From NCBI GenBank assembly GCA_004835665.1, contig RBKR01000017.1, forward strand, positions 496,001 through 560,000: a stretch of DNA of 64,000 nucleotides. Direction: 5' to 3'. Below are positions 35,785 to 46,535 of the stretch, piece by piece. Made by a program: the position numbers and the translations under genes. The notes beneath the pieces are model-generated. The model had not been told where the DNA came from. It did no database searches and saw nothing but the letters and a program-made list of their open reading frames with translations. Each line of letters begins with the position of its first letter. Position 1 is the first letter of the stretch. Source of the stretch: Phoma sp. XZ068 (Eukaryota > Ascomycota > Dothideomycetes > Pleosporales > Didymellaceae).

Positions 35785-37557
35785 TCAACCATCCAAATGC
35801 CCCTTCAATCCCTCCTTACCAACCCTCAGCGCTCTCTGGATTTCCTCTTCTTCCTCTCTCAATCTTCCTTTTCCATACGCGAGGTCACGCTCTTGCTTGC
35901 GCTTCTCCGCCTGCACCCTCCTCTCGCGCTCAGCAAGCGCCTTTTCTCTCCTCTCTCTTTCCGCTCGCCTCTTTGCGCGCTCAGCGTCATCCTCAGTAGA
36001 CGCTGCGGCACCTTCTGGCGCATCTGGTAGTGTGGAAATGTACGTTTCGACGAGCTGGTCGCGCGTCGATGGCGGGAGAGAGATGTACTTCAAGTCAGTG
36101 AGAATGGCCGAGGGAAGCGTTTCGATGGTGGTTGAGCGGTTGAGAGAAGCGAGTGGTTGTGCGCGGAGCAGGGCGGAGAGATCAGACTTGAGGTCGAAAT
36201 GACGCATACCAATGCGCTTGATGTGATCGCGGTAGAGCTTCTCCTTGTCCTTGTCAGACAGCTTTCCGTCCTTCATCTCGGGTTCTTTTTTATATTTCCG
36301 CCTGAACTCCGGCCAGTAGAGCTTTGGTGTTGCGTAGCGATCTAATAAGGCTAAGTATGGTATTCTGGGATCACGCTTCAGTTGCTTCGTCTTTTCCTCC
36401 TTGAGGTATTGCATCTTGTCGCGTGCCCATTCGTCAAAGCATTCTTTTCGTGCCTTCATGTTGGGGAGAGCCTTATAGCGTTCGTCGTCGTAGAGGGTGC
36501 CATCTTCGAGAATCTTGTCCCAGGGTGTGTACGGACTTAACCTGGTATCGTCCAACAGTTCCTTGAATAGTGCTTTACAGTCGTCTTCGCTCAAAGCTGG
36601 CTCCTCATCCTCGTAATCTTCTGCATATTCCTCTTCGTAGCCGCCACCCATCTCCATCTCTTCCATCTGCGCCAGTTGCCATGCCAGATCGTCATCCTCT
36701 GTCGCTTGTGGCTGGTCTCCCTTTGGCTCGTCTGTCTTTTGTCGTTTTGGCGCACTTTGAGCCCCTTCACCTTCGTCGTCGGTGACTTCAACTTCTTCGT
36801 ACTCCTCGTCATTTTCCATGCCCTCCTCGCCATCAACCTCGACAATCTCGACCTCTTCTTCGGCTGTCGCCAGTTCTGCCTCAATATCTGCCATGGCAGT
36901 GTCTTCCTCGTCTTCAACGTCGCTAGGTTCCCCGCGTTCCCGGCGCTCTTTCTTCTCGCGCTGTTTGCGATCAAACTCGATGACAGCCTTCATTACCTGC
37001 GGAGGGAACTTCCACAAACTCTCATTTGTCTCCTTGTTCCAAACAAATCGTCTCCCAAACCTTGTTTTTACGAGCACCCAAGGCGCGCAATTCGGTATGT
37101 CATTGCGGTGCTTCGGGCGATCATCCCTTTCGCGTCGTCTGTCCGAGGAGTTGTTGTGTCCTCCTCGGGACCCGCCACGATGCCCGCCTCGTTGTTGTCC
37201 GGCATGTTGGAAGGCTTGCCTAGGTGCACCACCGAAGATAAGGTCTTGCATCTGTTGCTGGGGGTTGTATGCAGGTTGCGCAGGTTGGACGTTGTAGCCA
37301 TCGTTGTGCGGCGGACGGTTGGATGACGAGGGTGCAGCGGGGGGAGGGTGGTGGAATTGAGGGACTTCTGCAACGGGCCGTGTATATGTGGATTTCTTCG
37401 TCTCCTTGTTGAAGTAGTAGGTGTGGCCTGGCATTGTGAGAAGTCGCCCATGACGCAGTGAGAGCTAGGTATAGCTACCTGAAGGTGCCTTGTGCTCTGT
37501 CCAGCCTGCGGGGAGAGGCGGCGCCGGCGCAGGCGGTCGAGAAGGCAGATCGGCCAT
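35785..37557 (-). CDS. WW/FF-domain pre-mRNA splicing protein, Urn1/Dre4 type
   Basis: Predicted nuclear spliceosome-associated protein. Exons 37557-37479 and 37427-35785 with a 51-bp intron encode 573 residues. The splice completes the first WW domain (LPAGWTEHKAPSG|HTYYFNKETKKSTYTRP, about residues 15-45). A second WW-like segment, WVLVKTRFGRRFVWNKETNE, lies near 140. One clear FF domain is at about 305-375 (DCKALFKELLDDTRLSPYTPW ... KECFDEWARDK), followed by the next FF-like segment (RIPYLALLDRYATPKLYWPEF). The middle is acidic and the C terminus is a long Arg/Glu/Lys helix. Similar layout to yeast Urn1 and fission yeast Dre4; Prp40 would have more FF domains. It diverges from PRE9. Confidence 0.88.
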
Positions 37558-37822
37558 GACGTAAAGCAGTACAGCTCAAAAGAGCATTCGTAGCACCGCT
37601 GGACGCTCGAATTGAGGGATGGTGCGGACGTGCGGACTTGGTGTACTGTTCAGCGGAAAAGTGGTCGGCCTTGGCAGTCAATGAACCGCCGACGCGTATG
37701 AGCTTGTGCCTGGAGCTCTCATCAACACCAACCCACCACCCCAGCTTCCCCGCCGAAACGCACACCTCGACCTTGCACACAGCTACCGACACCCCCGTGA
37801 ACCCATCAGATAAGCCGCAGCC
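37558..37822. promoter_or_regulatory. Bidirectional promoter URN1-like / PRE9
   Basis: 265 bp between outward start codons. I looked for the Rpn4 proteasome element GGTGGCAAA and did not find it. Confidence 0.5.
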
Positions 37823-38732
37823 ATGTCGCGGAGATACGATTCAAGGGTCGGTGCCCCGCCACAGCCCGCCGGCAGCATCGCTAACGTTGCATGTAGACGA
37901 CCATCTTCTCGCCCGAGGGCCGTTTGTACCAGGTCGAATACGCGCTCGAAGCCATCTCGCACGCCGGAACCGCTCTGGGCATATTAGCAAAGAATGGCAT
38001 TGTGCTCGCCGCCGAGCGCAAGGTCACCAGCAAGCTTCTGGAGCAGGACACATCCGCCGAGAAGCTGTACATTCTGAACGAGTGCGCACCACAATCGATG
38101 CACCAGTCGCTATACTAACACGCCAGCAGCAACATGATCTGCGCCGTAGCAGGTATGACCGCCGACGCCAACATCCTGATCAACTACGCCCGTCAAGCCG
38201 CCCAGCGCTACCTCCTCACCTACAACGAAGATATTCCCTGCGAGCAGCTCGTGCGCCGCCTATGTGATCTGAAGCAAGGATACACGCAGCACGGTGGTCT
38301 GCGGCCGTTTGGTGTCTCCTTCATCTACGCCGGTTGGGACCCACAGCGCGAGTTCCAGCTCTACCAGAGCAACCCCAGTGGCAACTACGGCGGCTGGAAG
38401 GCAACGAGTGTGGGCGCCAACAACGCTTCTGCTCAGAGCTTGCTGAAGCAAGACTACAAGGAGGAGTGTGACCTGAAGGAGGCCTGTGGGCTCGCCGTCA
38501 AGGTGCTCAGCAAGACCATGGACTCCACCAAGCTCAGCAGCGAGAAGAGTACGTATCAGCAACGCCTCGTAGCATTCATCAGTTCTAACAATACACAGTT
38601 GAGTTCGCGACAGTAGGGAAGACCAAGACAGGGAGCATCTACCACCACCTTTGGGGCGCTGACGAGATCGATGCTCTGCTCAAGGAGCACGGTCTGGCGA
38701 AGCCCGAGGACACGGAAATGTCCGAGCAATGA
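37823..38732 (+). CDS. PRE9: 20S proteasome subunit alpha-3 (PSMA4/Pre9)
   Basis: Structural alpha-ring subunit of the 20S proteasome. Four exons: 37823-37846, 37897-38081, 38130-38548 and 38599-38732, with GT-AG introns of 50, 48 and 50 bp, encode 253 residues. The first exon (MSRRYDSR) joins TTIFSPEGRLYQVEYALEAI, the proteasome alpha signature. The splice LN|DNMICAVAGMTADAN restores the family sequence. Later motifs include YTQHGGLRPFGVSF and GWDPQREFQLYQSNPSGNY. As expected for an alpha subunit there is no catalytic Thr1. The C-terminal tail is KPEDTEMSEQ. Confidence 0.96.
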
Positions 38733-39122
38733 GATTCACGACTACTAGACGACACATTTGGCGCAACGAATAAGCCTCGATATGAAGCATGAGGCTTGTA
38801 GTATACCAGCTTAGGTGAGAGCCAGTGGCATCCAATAGCCAATTTCACCTCATGACCAATGCCTCCCATCTTTCTTCTTTCTGTTGTCTGTGCCGCGACG
38901 TACCTTCCTTCCAGAGCCACCATGCACATGCATATTGGCGTTCCCCATTTCCGCATCCCCTCATTTGCGCCTTCTTCAGTCTGATTATTATGCAAATCCC
39001 CGCCACTTAAGCCCACGCATCCCCTCCCACCTCACCTCGGCCAGCACCGAGGCACTCCATCACTCCACCTCATTGTCTATGCATATTGTCTAGAGTTGAT
39101 ATCGCAATATACCTCTATCAGC
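38733..39122. other. Intergenic
   Basis: 390 bp with CT-rich patches (38980-39075), typical of fungal promoters and 5'UTR. No gene seen. Confidence 0.5.
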
Positions 39123-40499
39123 ATGTCTACTCCCTACAACCAGCCGAACAACAGTACTGCCTTGAATGCCGGGCCCTCACGCACGCTCCTGCAAGAGCTT
39201 CTGGAGGAGATTAACGGGGCGTCATCCATACGATCAGCGCGCAATAGTAGTGCATCAAAGAGCCCAGGGCGTACCCGATCTTGCTCCTCTTCTCAGACCC
39301 ACTCTCCTTCAGTGTGGGTTGGTGGTTCGCACTCTGCGCAGGATGCCCGTGACCAGCTACGAGCAGCAGATGAGGCACAACAGCGAAAGGCTTCAGCTAG
39401 TACCATCGACGGTACTCCTGACTCGACGACACCTACACTGCACTCAAAAATATTAAGAGACGCAGCTCAGGCTACAGCAAGTGATGACCACGAGACAAGA
39501 TCAGTCTCTGGGCTTCATAGGACTCCAGACCCAATCAGAAACCCTCACGACTATATTCAGCATTCGATGAAGGGCAGTCCGCTGTCCATGAGCATTGGAC
39601 GATCAACAGCCGCGCAACATCACGACGATATCCCTCTCCACCTGCAAGCTTCTCCTTTCGGCAATAAGGCATCTCAGCCTCTATCGCCGCTCATATTTAG
39701 CGATGTCGATTTTGACGACTCATCTTCATTGTCGCCTCAGATTGACTCCGTATCACCGACTGAGGCTCCCACCTCAGCTGTAACCGTCACTACAGCTGAA
39801 GAACCTCAAACGCCAACTGGGAATGAAGGTATACATTTGCAATAGAATCTGCTTGTTTTGTGGGCTGTTACTGATTTCTGCGTAGCACGCAAACGAACCC
39901 ACATCTATAATGATTCAACGCTCGAAGCGTCACCTCAGAAAAGGCGAACGATAACCCTGCCCGATATTCGAAGGGAATCATACTTTAAGATCGCCTTCAA
40001 CACCCCTCGTGGGTTCATCGGTGTAGGCGGAGACAATCGATGCGTGCTTCGAGACGAGACCTTCACTGAGCAAGCTCCCATGCCAAGCATGTCGGTTGAC
40101 ATTTCCACAAAAGATGTGCTGCCCGAGCTGTCTTCCTTCAGGCCAACTGTTGCAGAACCACAAGGCCAGCCGCAACTATATCCTCCACAAAAGCTGGGAC
40201 GTGCTTTCACTAGTCCCGTCGAGCCAACTAGTCCTCCAGTACCTGATACGCCTACCTGGATGCGGCCATTTCATCTTATTGATACCGGTGGTAAATCAAT
40301 ATACATGAACGCTCATGACAGTGGGCCCATTCGCCATGCATTGTGTCGTTACTGCTTCAGGACTCAGGGCAGCTTCCGCAAGGTGCAAAAGCATGGCTAC
40401 GAGGTGTGCGGCCGCACTGAAGTGCTTGATAGACACTACTGGGAATCTGACTTTTGGTCGGAGGAGCTTTCAGACGTGTCGGTATTGTCAGACTGTTAA
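39123..40499 (+). CDS. Hypothetical Ser-rich protein with C-terminal Cys/His motif
   Basis: No family recognised. Exons 39123-39828 and 39886-40499, 57-bp intron, 439 residues from MSTPYNQPNN; an ATG nine codons upstream (39096) is also in frame. The first 240 residues are disordered and Ser/Thr/Pro-rich with many SP sites, after a short helix-like TLLQELLEEING. A basic ARKRTHIYND / PQKRRTITLPDIRRESYFK region may be a nuclear localisation signal. The last 70 residues look folded: TWMRPFHLIDTGGKSIYMN, then CRYCFRTQGSF, KHGYEVCGRTEV and an acidic end, DFWSEELSDVSVLSDC. The CxxC plus His and Cys could bind zinc; this is inference. The splice and sustained frame make it likely real. Confidence 0.75.
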
Positions 40500-42001
40500 T
40501 GTTTGCGAAACAGCCAAGAGATTTTGGGTGCATTGTCCTTATGCTGTTCGGTTGGCTTTTGTTGTTGTTTTTTTGGGTTTCTGGGTACTTGCTAGCGTTT
40601 GTTGATGTCCTCCATGCTTTCGGCCTCCTCGATCTGGATGTTTTCCTCCTTGTATTGCTTTCGGCACAAGATTCATCATTCTTTGCTGTCCACACGTCAA
40701 ATCTTACTTAATAGGCTACAACCCATCCACATCACACATTAAGTACGACTCGTCATTTGTTTTGTCCTTGTTCTTCATTATTTTCACTTATCATCGAAAA
40801 CTCAGCAAGCAATTCAGTCGGTCACGCCTCGATTCCGAGTCTCTTTTATTCAATGTGCCTTAGATTGAATAGCTGGCTCGTGTGGGCTAGTCTATTCCCT
40901 TCCACATTTTCTCTATGAACTGCGTATAGCAATGCGACTGTACGAATTAAATCTACTATATCAACATACTCACAAAACGAGCATTGGAAGAAGGAGACGA
41001 TCACGACCGTTAACAACTCTTACGGCTAGCCTCTTGGACAAGCGTCATTAGTATGGCCTGTGATCAAATACAATCCAGCCTTCAAGATTTATTCGTACCA
41101 CTAAGAACTCGGATTCTGATGACCTTCGGCTTGCATTGTACGTCGCACAATGTCATTCGTGCTACCTCTTTACTGGACACAGAGCGTGTAGCCCACAGGC
41201 CTTGAGTCTTGGGTACCTGGTAACATAGGTCTTCGTGCTCTATCTTTATCAGGAAGCTGGGTCGCTAATGCAGCTGCAAGTCTTATCCTTCGCCATTACC
41301 GCAGTGCCCAGGTGCGGGTGAGTAATTTATCTATTTGGATAAGTAGTAGATAATACCCGTTCCCTCTTCCAGACAAGATCTCCATTGGGTGGACCTCAAG
41401 TCGCTCCTGCATCATTGGAAAGCTGAAAGCATTGCATCTATCTAGGAGCTAGGAAGTAGCTGACATCATTGACACCTGCATGCTTTCATCAAAGCATCAT
41501 CTGTTGGTCGAACTCTCTGCCCCGCATTATGCATCTCATATCTGGCTCCCTTAGAATGCCCTTCCAATTTACCCTTCTGTACTCGCCAGATCTTGCATGT
41601 TGTTGGCGCATTAGTCGTTGCTCAGTCAGCATTGGCATGCAGTGCAGTCTCAGCCGGGCTGCACGGTTGGTTGATCTCTTGAAGCTGAAATGGCGTCTGT
41701 TCATCTCGACAATGCCGCCCGATACACCTCCCAGCAATGAACAAGCCTCCTCCATTGTCTTTGAAACGAAAACTTGTAAGGAACAATGCTGCGGGTACTT
41801 CCGTCCTTCGTAGACGGGCAATCCATTTCGGCGTATGTCTAAAACCACAATGTAGCCGTTGCGCATATGCGCCATGCGTTCAATCAGTAAGACTGCATGG
41901 CACGGCTAAGCGAGGGTACGACCATATGAAAGGTTTCAGCCGGATGGTTCTGTCTCGTTTTCTTTCACATTGACGCCCTCTCGTCCTGGAAATTAATCGC
42001 A
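40500..42001. other. Intergenic, 1.5 kb
   Basis: No supported gene. T-rich 3' flank (40550-40800), then mixed sequence. Frames at 41469-41875 on both strands lack motif support. Confidence 0.5.
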
Positions 42002-43573
42002 ATGGCCTACCATAGCACAAGATGGTTTCTGATTGCGCTTGCTGTTATTGCTCCAGTCTTGTTGAGCCTCCGTCCGAGTCATGATAGGTTCACGGCGTCC
42101 CTCAGCGACCGAGCGCGGCTGCTCTATCCAGGCTCAAAGGAATTCGCGAACGCGAGCCTTCGTTGGAGTGCAGCTGATTCTCCAACATACAGTATAATTG
42201 TTCAAGTTGCGACGGAAACAGACGTGCAGAAGACGGTAAGTATATGCCGTAATCTGAACCGGTACTGCGCTAAATACTTACCAGATCCTTCATGCAAATA
42301 AAAAAAGCAAGCCATTTCTGACCATCTCAGGAGGTCATGGAACAGCATCTACCCTGGGAAGCATGAAAGATGGCGTTGGCATTCATCTTGGCAAGATGAG
42401 CAATATATCCATCGTCGACGATGGCCAAGCGGTCGTGATTGAGGGTGGCGTGCTGAATGGAGAATTGACCTCATATCTTTGGGCTCATGGAAAGCAGACA
42501 ATGACCACAGGCTGTGACTGTGTTGGCTATCTCGCACCAATCTTGGGTGGTGGGCATGGATGGCTGCAAGGTCATTACGGTCTGGCGGCTGATCAGCTTC
42601 TTTCTGCTCGTCTTGTACTAGCAAATGGCACCGCAGTCGCCGTATCCCAGGAGCATAACCCCGACTTATTCTGGGCGATCCGAGGAGCCGGCCATAATTT
42701 TGGCGTCGTGACTCAGGCCAGGCTACGAATATACAATGTTGAGCAGGCACAAAAGCAGTGGGCTGCCAGTGGCTTCGTATTCACGCACGACAAGCTAGCG
42801 TCCCTAGTTGGAATTGCAAACAAAGTGTTGGACAGTCCATCCCGAGTCCCTGGGATGGTATACTACCTTGTATTTGCGTTTAATGCGGATATCGATACAA
42901 TCCGTGTAAGTTACCAAGCTTTTCTACCTACACCTTACTGAGTACTGATATAAAGTAGCCTATTATTATTGTTTGGATATACTACCAGGCTACCGAAATT
43001 CCTACGAAGTATACTGATCCGCTTTATGCGCTCTCTCCCGTTGCAGTTGACTCCAGCGTTACCGACCTAGCTGGGGTGAACACACATTTGCAGGCCACTA
43101 AGGAAGGAGCTGCATGTGCAAAAGGCTTCTCGCGGAAAATGATACCGGTATCGCTACGAAGATACGATGTTGATTCGATTGGTACGGCTTTCGACATCTT
43201 TGCCGACCTCCCGTCCTCGTTCCGCAACTCTGTCATGTTCATTGAAGGCTACGCCACCAATCGTGTCGAAGAGATTGACTTCAATAGTACTGCGTATCCG
43301 GACCGAGCTGGCAAGCTACTTGCTTCGCCACTCCTCACATACTCACCAAATGCAAGTCTCAATACCATCGCAGATGATGCGAACAGCAAGATACGAGACG
43401 CACTTCTGGGTGGTAGCGACTCAGCACTGGTAGCTTATGTGAACTACGCTCGTGGTGACGAGAGTATGGAAGCATTATATGGGTATGAGCCCTGGAGGCT
43501 GGAGAAGCTTCGGAGGCTGAAGCAGGAGTATGATCCCTTTGGAAAATTCAGTTACTTCGCGCCAATCTCCTAG
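42002..43573 (+). CDS. Signal-anchored FAD-dependent oxidase, berberine-bridge type
   Basis: Flavoprotein oxidase of the FAD_binding_4/BBE family, likely secreted or membrane anchored. Exons 42002-42235, 42285-42905 and 42989-43573 (introns 49 and 83 bp) encode 479 residues. Residues 8-24 (WFLIALAVIAPVLLSL) form the signal or anchor. The FAD domain has ISGGHGT with His96, the position used for 8-alpha-histidyl FAD. TTGCDCVGYLAPILGGGHGW carries Cys155/Cys157, candidates for 6-S-cysteinyl FAD. A PDLFWAIRGAGHNFGVVT motif follows. The C terminus, LYGYEPWRLEKLRRLKQEYD, is the BBE signature. Substrate is unknown; relatives oxidise sugars, alkaloids or polyketides. It is the first of three accessory-looking genes here. 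Confidence 0.9.
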
Positions 43574-44062
43574 TCGACGGTAGTATTTACCTCCGCGCTG
43601 TTAGCAACTAGGCCCTCCCGAATTTTCGACAACCGAATTTCGGCTTCTGGCAACGATTTGCACATTGAAGAAAGACTGGTGTTAGTAGGTTGGCCTCTGA
43701 CGTGCTGACCCACAGGCATAGCGCAATGGCGCTAGTCCGCGGTGAACCTCACAATCATCATTGTTGGGCTCTTTTGCCAATCTAAAATGCTACACAGTGA
43801 TCCTATCGGACGTAAACGTTCCCGATAATGAAGCGTTCTCCACGTGCTGATAACAGCGATCTTCGGCGCTACGACTAGATGATACCATGTACGTGGGTCT
43901 GCACGTCAACGGCAATGTGCCATGGCACCTCTGGTGTTGGATTCTAAGCAAAGCTAAATACCCAAGAGTTGCTTGTCACTTCTTGGAGGTTTCTTGTCAC
44001 GTCTTCATTGCTCTTATCGAGTATCATAGCAAACGCCGCAGTTGCCCTGTGGATAAGTCAGG
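43574..44062 (+). promoter_or_regulatory. Upstream region of SSS transporter with GATA motifs
   Basis: GATAA/GATAAG motifs at 43824, 43849 and 44052, plus reverse TATC sites near 43804 and 44018, lie within 260 bp of the transporter start. In fungi, clusters of GATA sites bind AreA-type nitrogen regulators, which fits a urea/nitrogen transporter. The motif is short, so some matches may be chance. A 6-bp-stem hairpin (TAGCGC-AATG-GCGCTA) is at 43719-43734. Confidence 0.35.
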
Positions 44063-46238
44063 ATGGCCGTTCAACTGCTGACCCAAGCTGAGGGTTATGG
44101 TATCATCATTGGCCTCTCTGTGCTCTTTTGCCTGATCATTGTCGCTGCAGTACAGATCCAGAAACGCTACCTTTCAGAAGACAGTGATGAATCTGAGATG
44201 TTCATGGTTGCCAATCGATCTGTTGGTACTGGACTAACAGCATCCGCCGTATTTTCAAGTTGGTTGGTCAACACCGCACAATCAGTGAGCTTTTGCTAAT
44301 ATATCTAGGATGTGGATCAACGAAAGTGTCTTCGCGGCAGCATATACCTACAAGTGGGGCATTGCTCTGCCCATCTGGTGGGCAAGCGGTCTATCCTTCC
44401 AAATCGCTCTGATGGCGGTCCTTGGTATTGTTGCCAAACTCAGAGTACCATATGCGCATACCTCGCTCGAGATTATGAAGATTCGGTACGGCAAGTATGT
44501 CCACTGGCTGTTCATTCTGCTTAACTTGATCAACAACATTTTCGGCTGTGGCAGTATGATCTTGGCTGGTGCGCAGCTCGTAACAGGCATGACAGGAATG
44601 CATGTTATTGCAGCTTGCATTCTAATACCTGCTGGAGGTAATTACTGCGTTCCCATCTGAGCTCCCAAAACTGACCATTATTGCAGTTGTAATCTACACA
44701 GTGATGGGTGGCTTGAAGGCCACTTTCCTCACTGACTTCCTGCACACTCTCGTTGCTCTCATCTTGTTGATCTACTTTTCGCTGGCGGTACTCACCAACA
44801 AACATATTGGTGGAGTATCTGGCCTGTATGAGAAGGTCAAAGCGACGAATGACTACATTCCCGGTAACTACGAAGGCTCGCTCCTCACTCTGAAGTCCAA
44901 GAGCTGTAAGTGCGCTCGCCCATCGAAAGGCTGCATGCTGACCACCTTACAGCTGTTCTGTTTGGCCTTGTCTTGAAGTTTGGTAACCTGGCGCTTGTTC
45001 TTATGGATACTGCCTTCTGGCAGAAATCATTCGCTTCCGATGTCAAGTCAACCGTTCCCAGTTATATGCTAGTGTCGGTGGTCATTCTGGCCGTGCCTTG
45101 GTGTACAGGAACTATTATCGGTCTCAGCGCTCGCGCTATCGAACACACACCTGTGTGGTTTGATTACCCGAACACGCTCACACTAACCCAAGTTAACTCC
45201 GGTATGGTTATGCCTTATGTTCTGCGGTCTCTTCTTGGTCACGGCGCTACTACGGGCCTCCTCGTACTTGTCTTTATGGCAATTACAAGCACCGTCTCCT
45301 CGTCTGTGATCGCGGTTAGTAGTATCATCTCTCTCGACTTTTTCCGCACGTATATCAACCCTAAAGCATCTGATCGCAAGACTCTTTCCGTTAGTCACTG
45401 GGGGGTTATTCTGCATGGCTGCTTCATGGCAGGATTCGCCATCATGCTGGAGTATGCTGGCGCAACAAACAATTGGTCAACCTACTTCCGACCGATCATC
45501 GCTTGTCCGGGTATTATCCCACTTATCCTCACACTGCTCTGGTCTCGCCAAACACAACTCGCTGCCCTCCTTGCGCCAATTCTCGGTCTCGTTTCAGGGG
45601 TGGCAACCTGGCTTAGTCTGTCCTGGTACTGGGGTGGTGCAATCAATATCAACACCACACAGATTCAGCTGCCAGGCTTATACGGCGCTTGTGTATCATT
45701 CTTCTCGCCCGCCCTATACTCAGTCGTCATATCGCTCATTAAACCGAGCAAGTTCGATTGGCGAGAGTTTCTACGCATCGATCTCATCGAGGACAAGACA
45801 CGCTCTGGAGAAAGCACACCCCCTGAAAGTCTTGCCGGAAGCGAAGCTCTGGCAGACTCAAAGGGCATCACTCTTGACCATGGTCGCGAGAAGGGCGAGC
45901 ATAGGACGCCGATTCATAATGTATCCAATGCGCAGACGCCGCTGGATGAGGTTGTGCATCCCTTTGATGAAGACACACTGAGGCATGTAAGGAGGTGGTT
46001 CAAGATTGCGAGCGTGTACTTTGTGGTCAATGTGCTTACCACGATTGTGCTGTGGCCGATGCCCTTGTACAGAGACTACATCTTTACGAGGACGTTCTTT
46101 GATGGATGGGTCACGGTGGCGATTATCTGGCATTTTGCAGCTATGTTCGCGGTAATTGTGTATCCGATTTGGGATGGGAGACATGCAATTGTGAAAGCGG
46201 TGAAAGGTATGAGAGGAGAGTTTAGGCCACGATCATGA
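44063..46238 (+). CDS. Sodium:solute symporter family transporter, Dur3 (urea) type
   Basis: Multi-pass plasma-membrane transporter of the SSS family; fungal members of this shape import urea or polyamines. Exons 44063-44262, 44309-44637, 44687-44905 and 44953-46238 encode 677 residues. The first intron uses a weak donor, GTTGGT, but gives SSWMWINESVFAAAYTYKWG, which aligns with the family SSWTW...AYKYG pattern; using the nearer GTGAGC would leave a 24-bp intron and break frame. Further family features are MGGLKATFLTDFLHTLVALI, MDTAFWQKSFA and MAITSTVSSSVIAVSSIISLDFF. About 14-15 TM helices are expected, with a large hydrophilic loop (ESTPPESLAGSEAL) before the last two. The exact substrate is not provable from sequence alone. 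Confidence 0.87.
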
Positions 46239-46535
46239 TCCAAGATGCATAGTTGGACAGCGCAATAAGACTTGCTTATAGAAAGACTTTCTCCTCTGGA
46301 TCAAAGAACAACTCCGGCTCAGTGGTAGTCCCTATCCGTTGTCAAAATCCATTGTGGGCATGTAATTGTATCCCCAGAGACCTAAAGAAACGTTATTGTT
46401 CTTATATGTAATTAACGATACATTTGAGTAAGGCAGAAAGTTAAGGTGTCACCAACGGAGCAATTGTGAAGTAGATTGAAGAATTTCCTGAGACTCAAAA
46501 ATAGTTGACGAGGTCACTGTTCTCGCCATAGGACC

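Noticed and set aside
43719..43734. TAGCGC-AATG-GCGCTA hairpin as a tRNA or terminator
   Set aside because: Isolated 6-bp stem without T-loop, acceptor stem or other tRNA features.
44285..44308. 24-bp intron with GTGAGC donor in the SSS transporter
   Set aside because: Too short for splicing and it breaks the frame; the 46-bp intron from 44263 restores the SSWMW family pattern.
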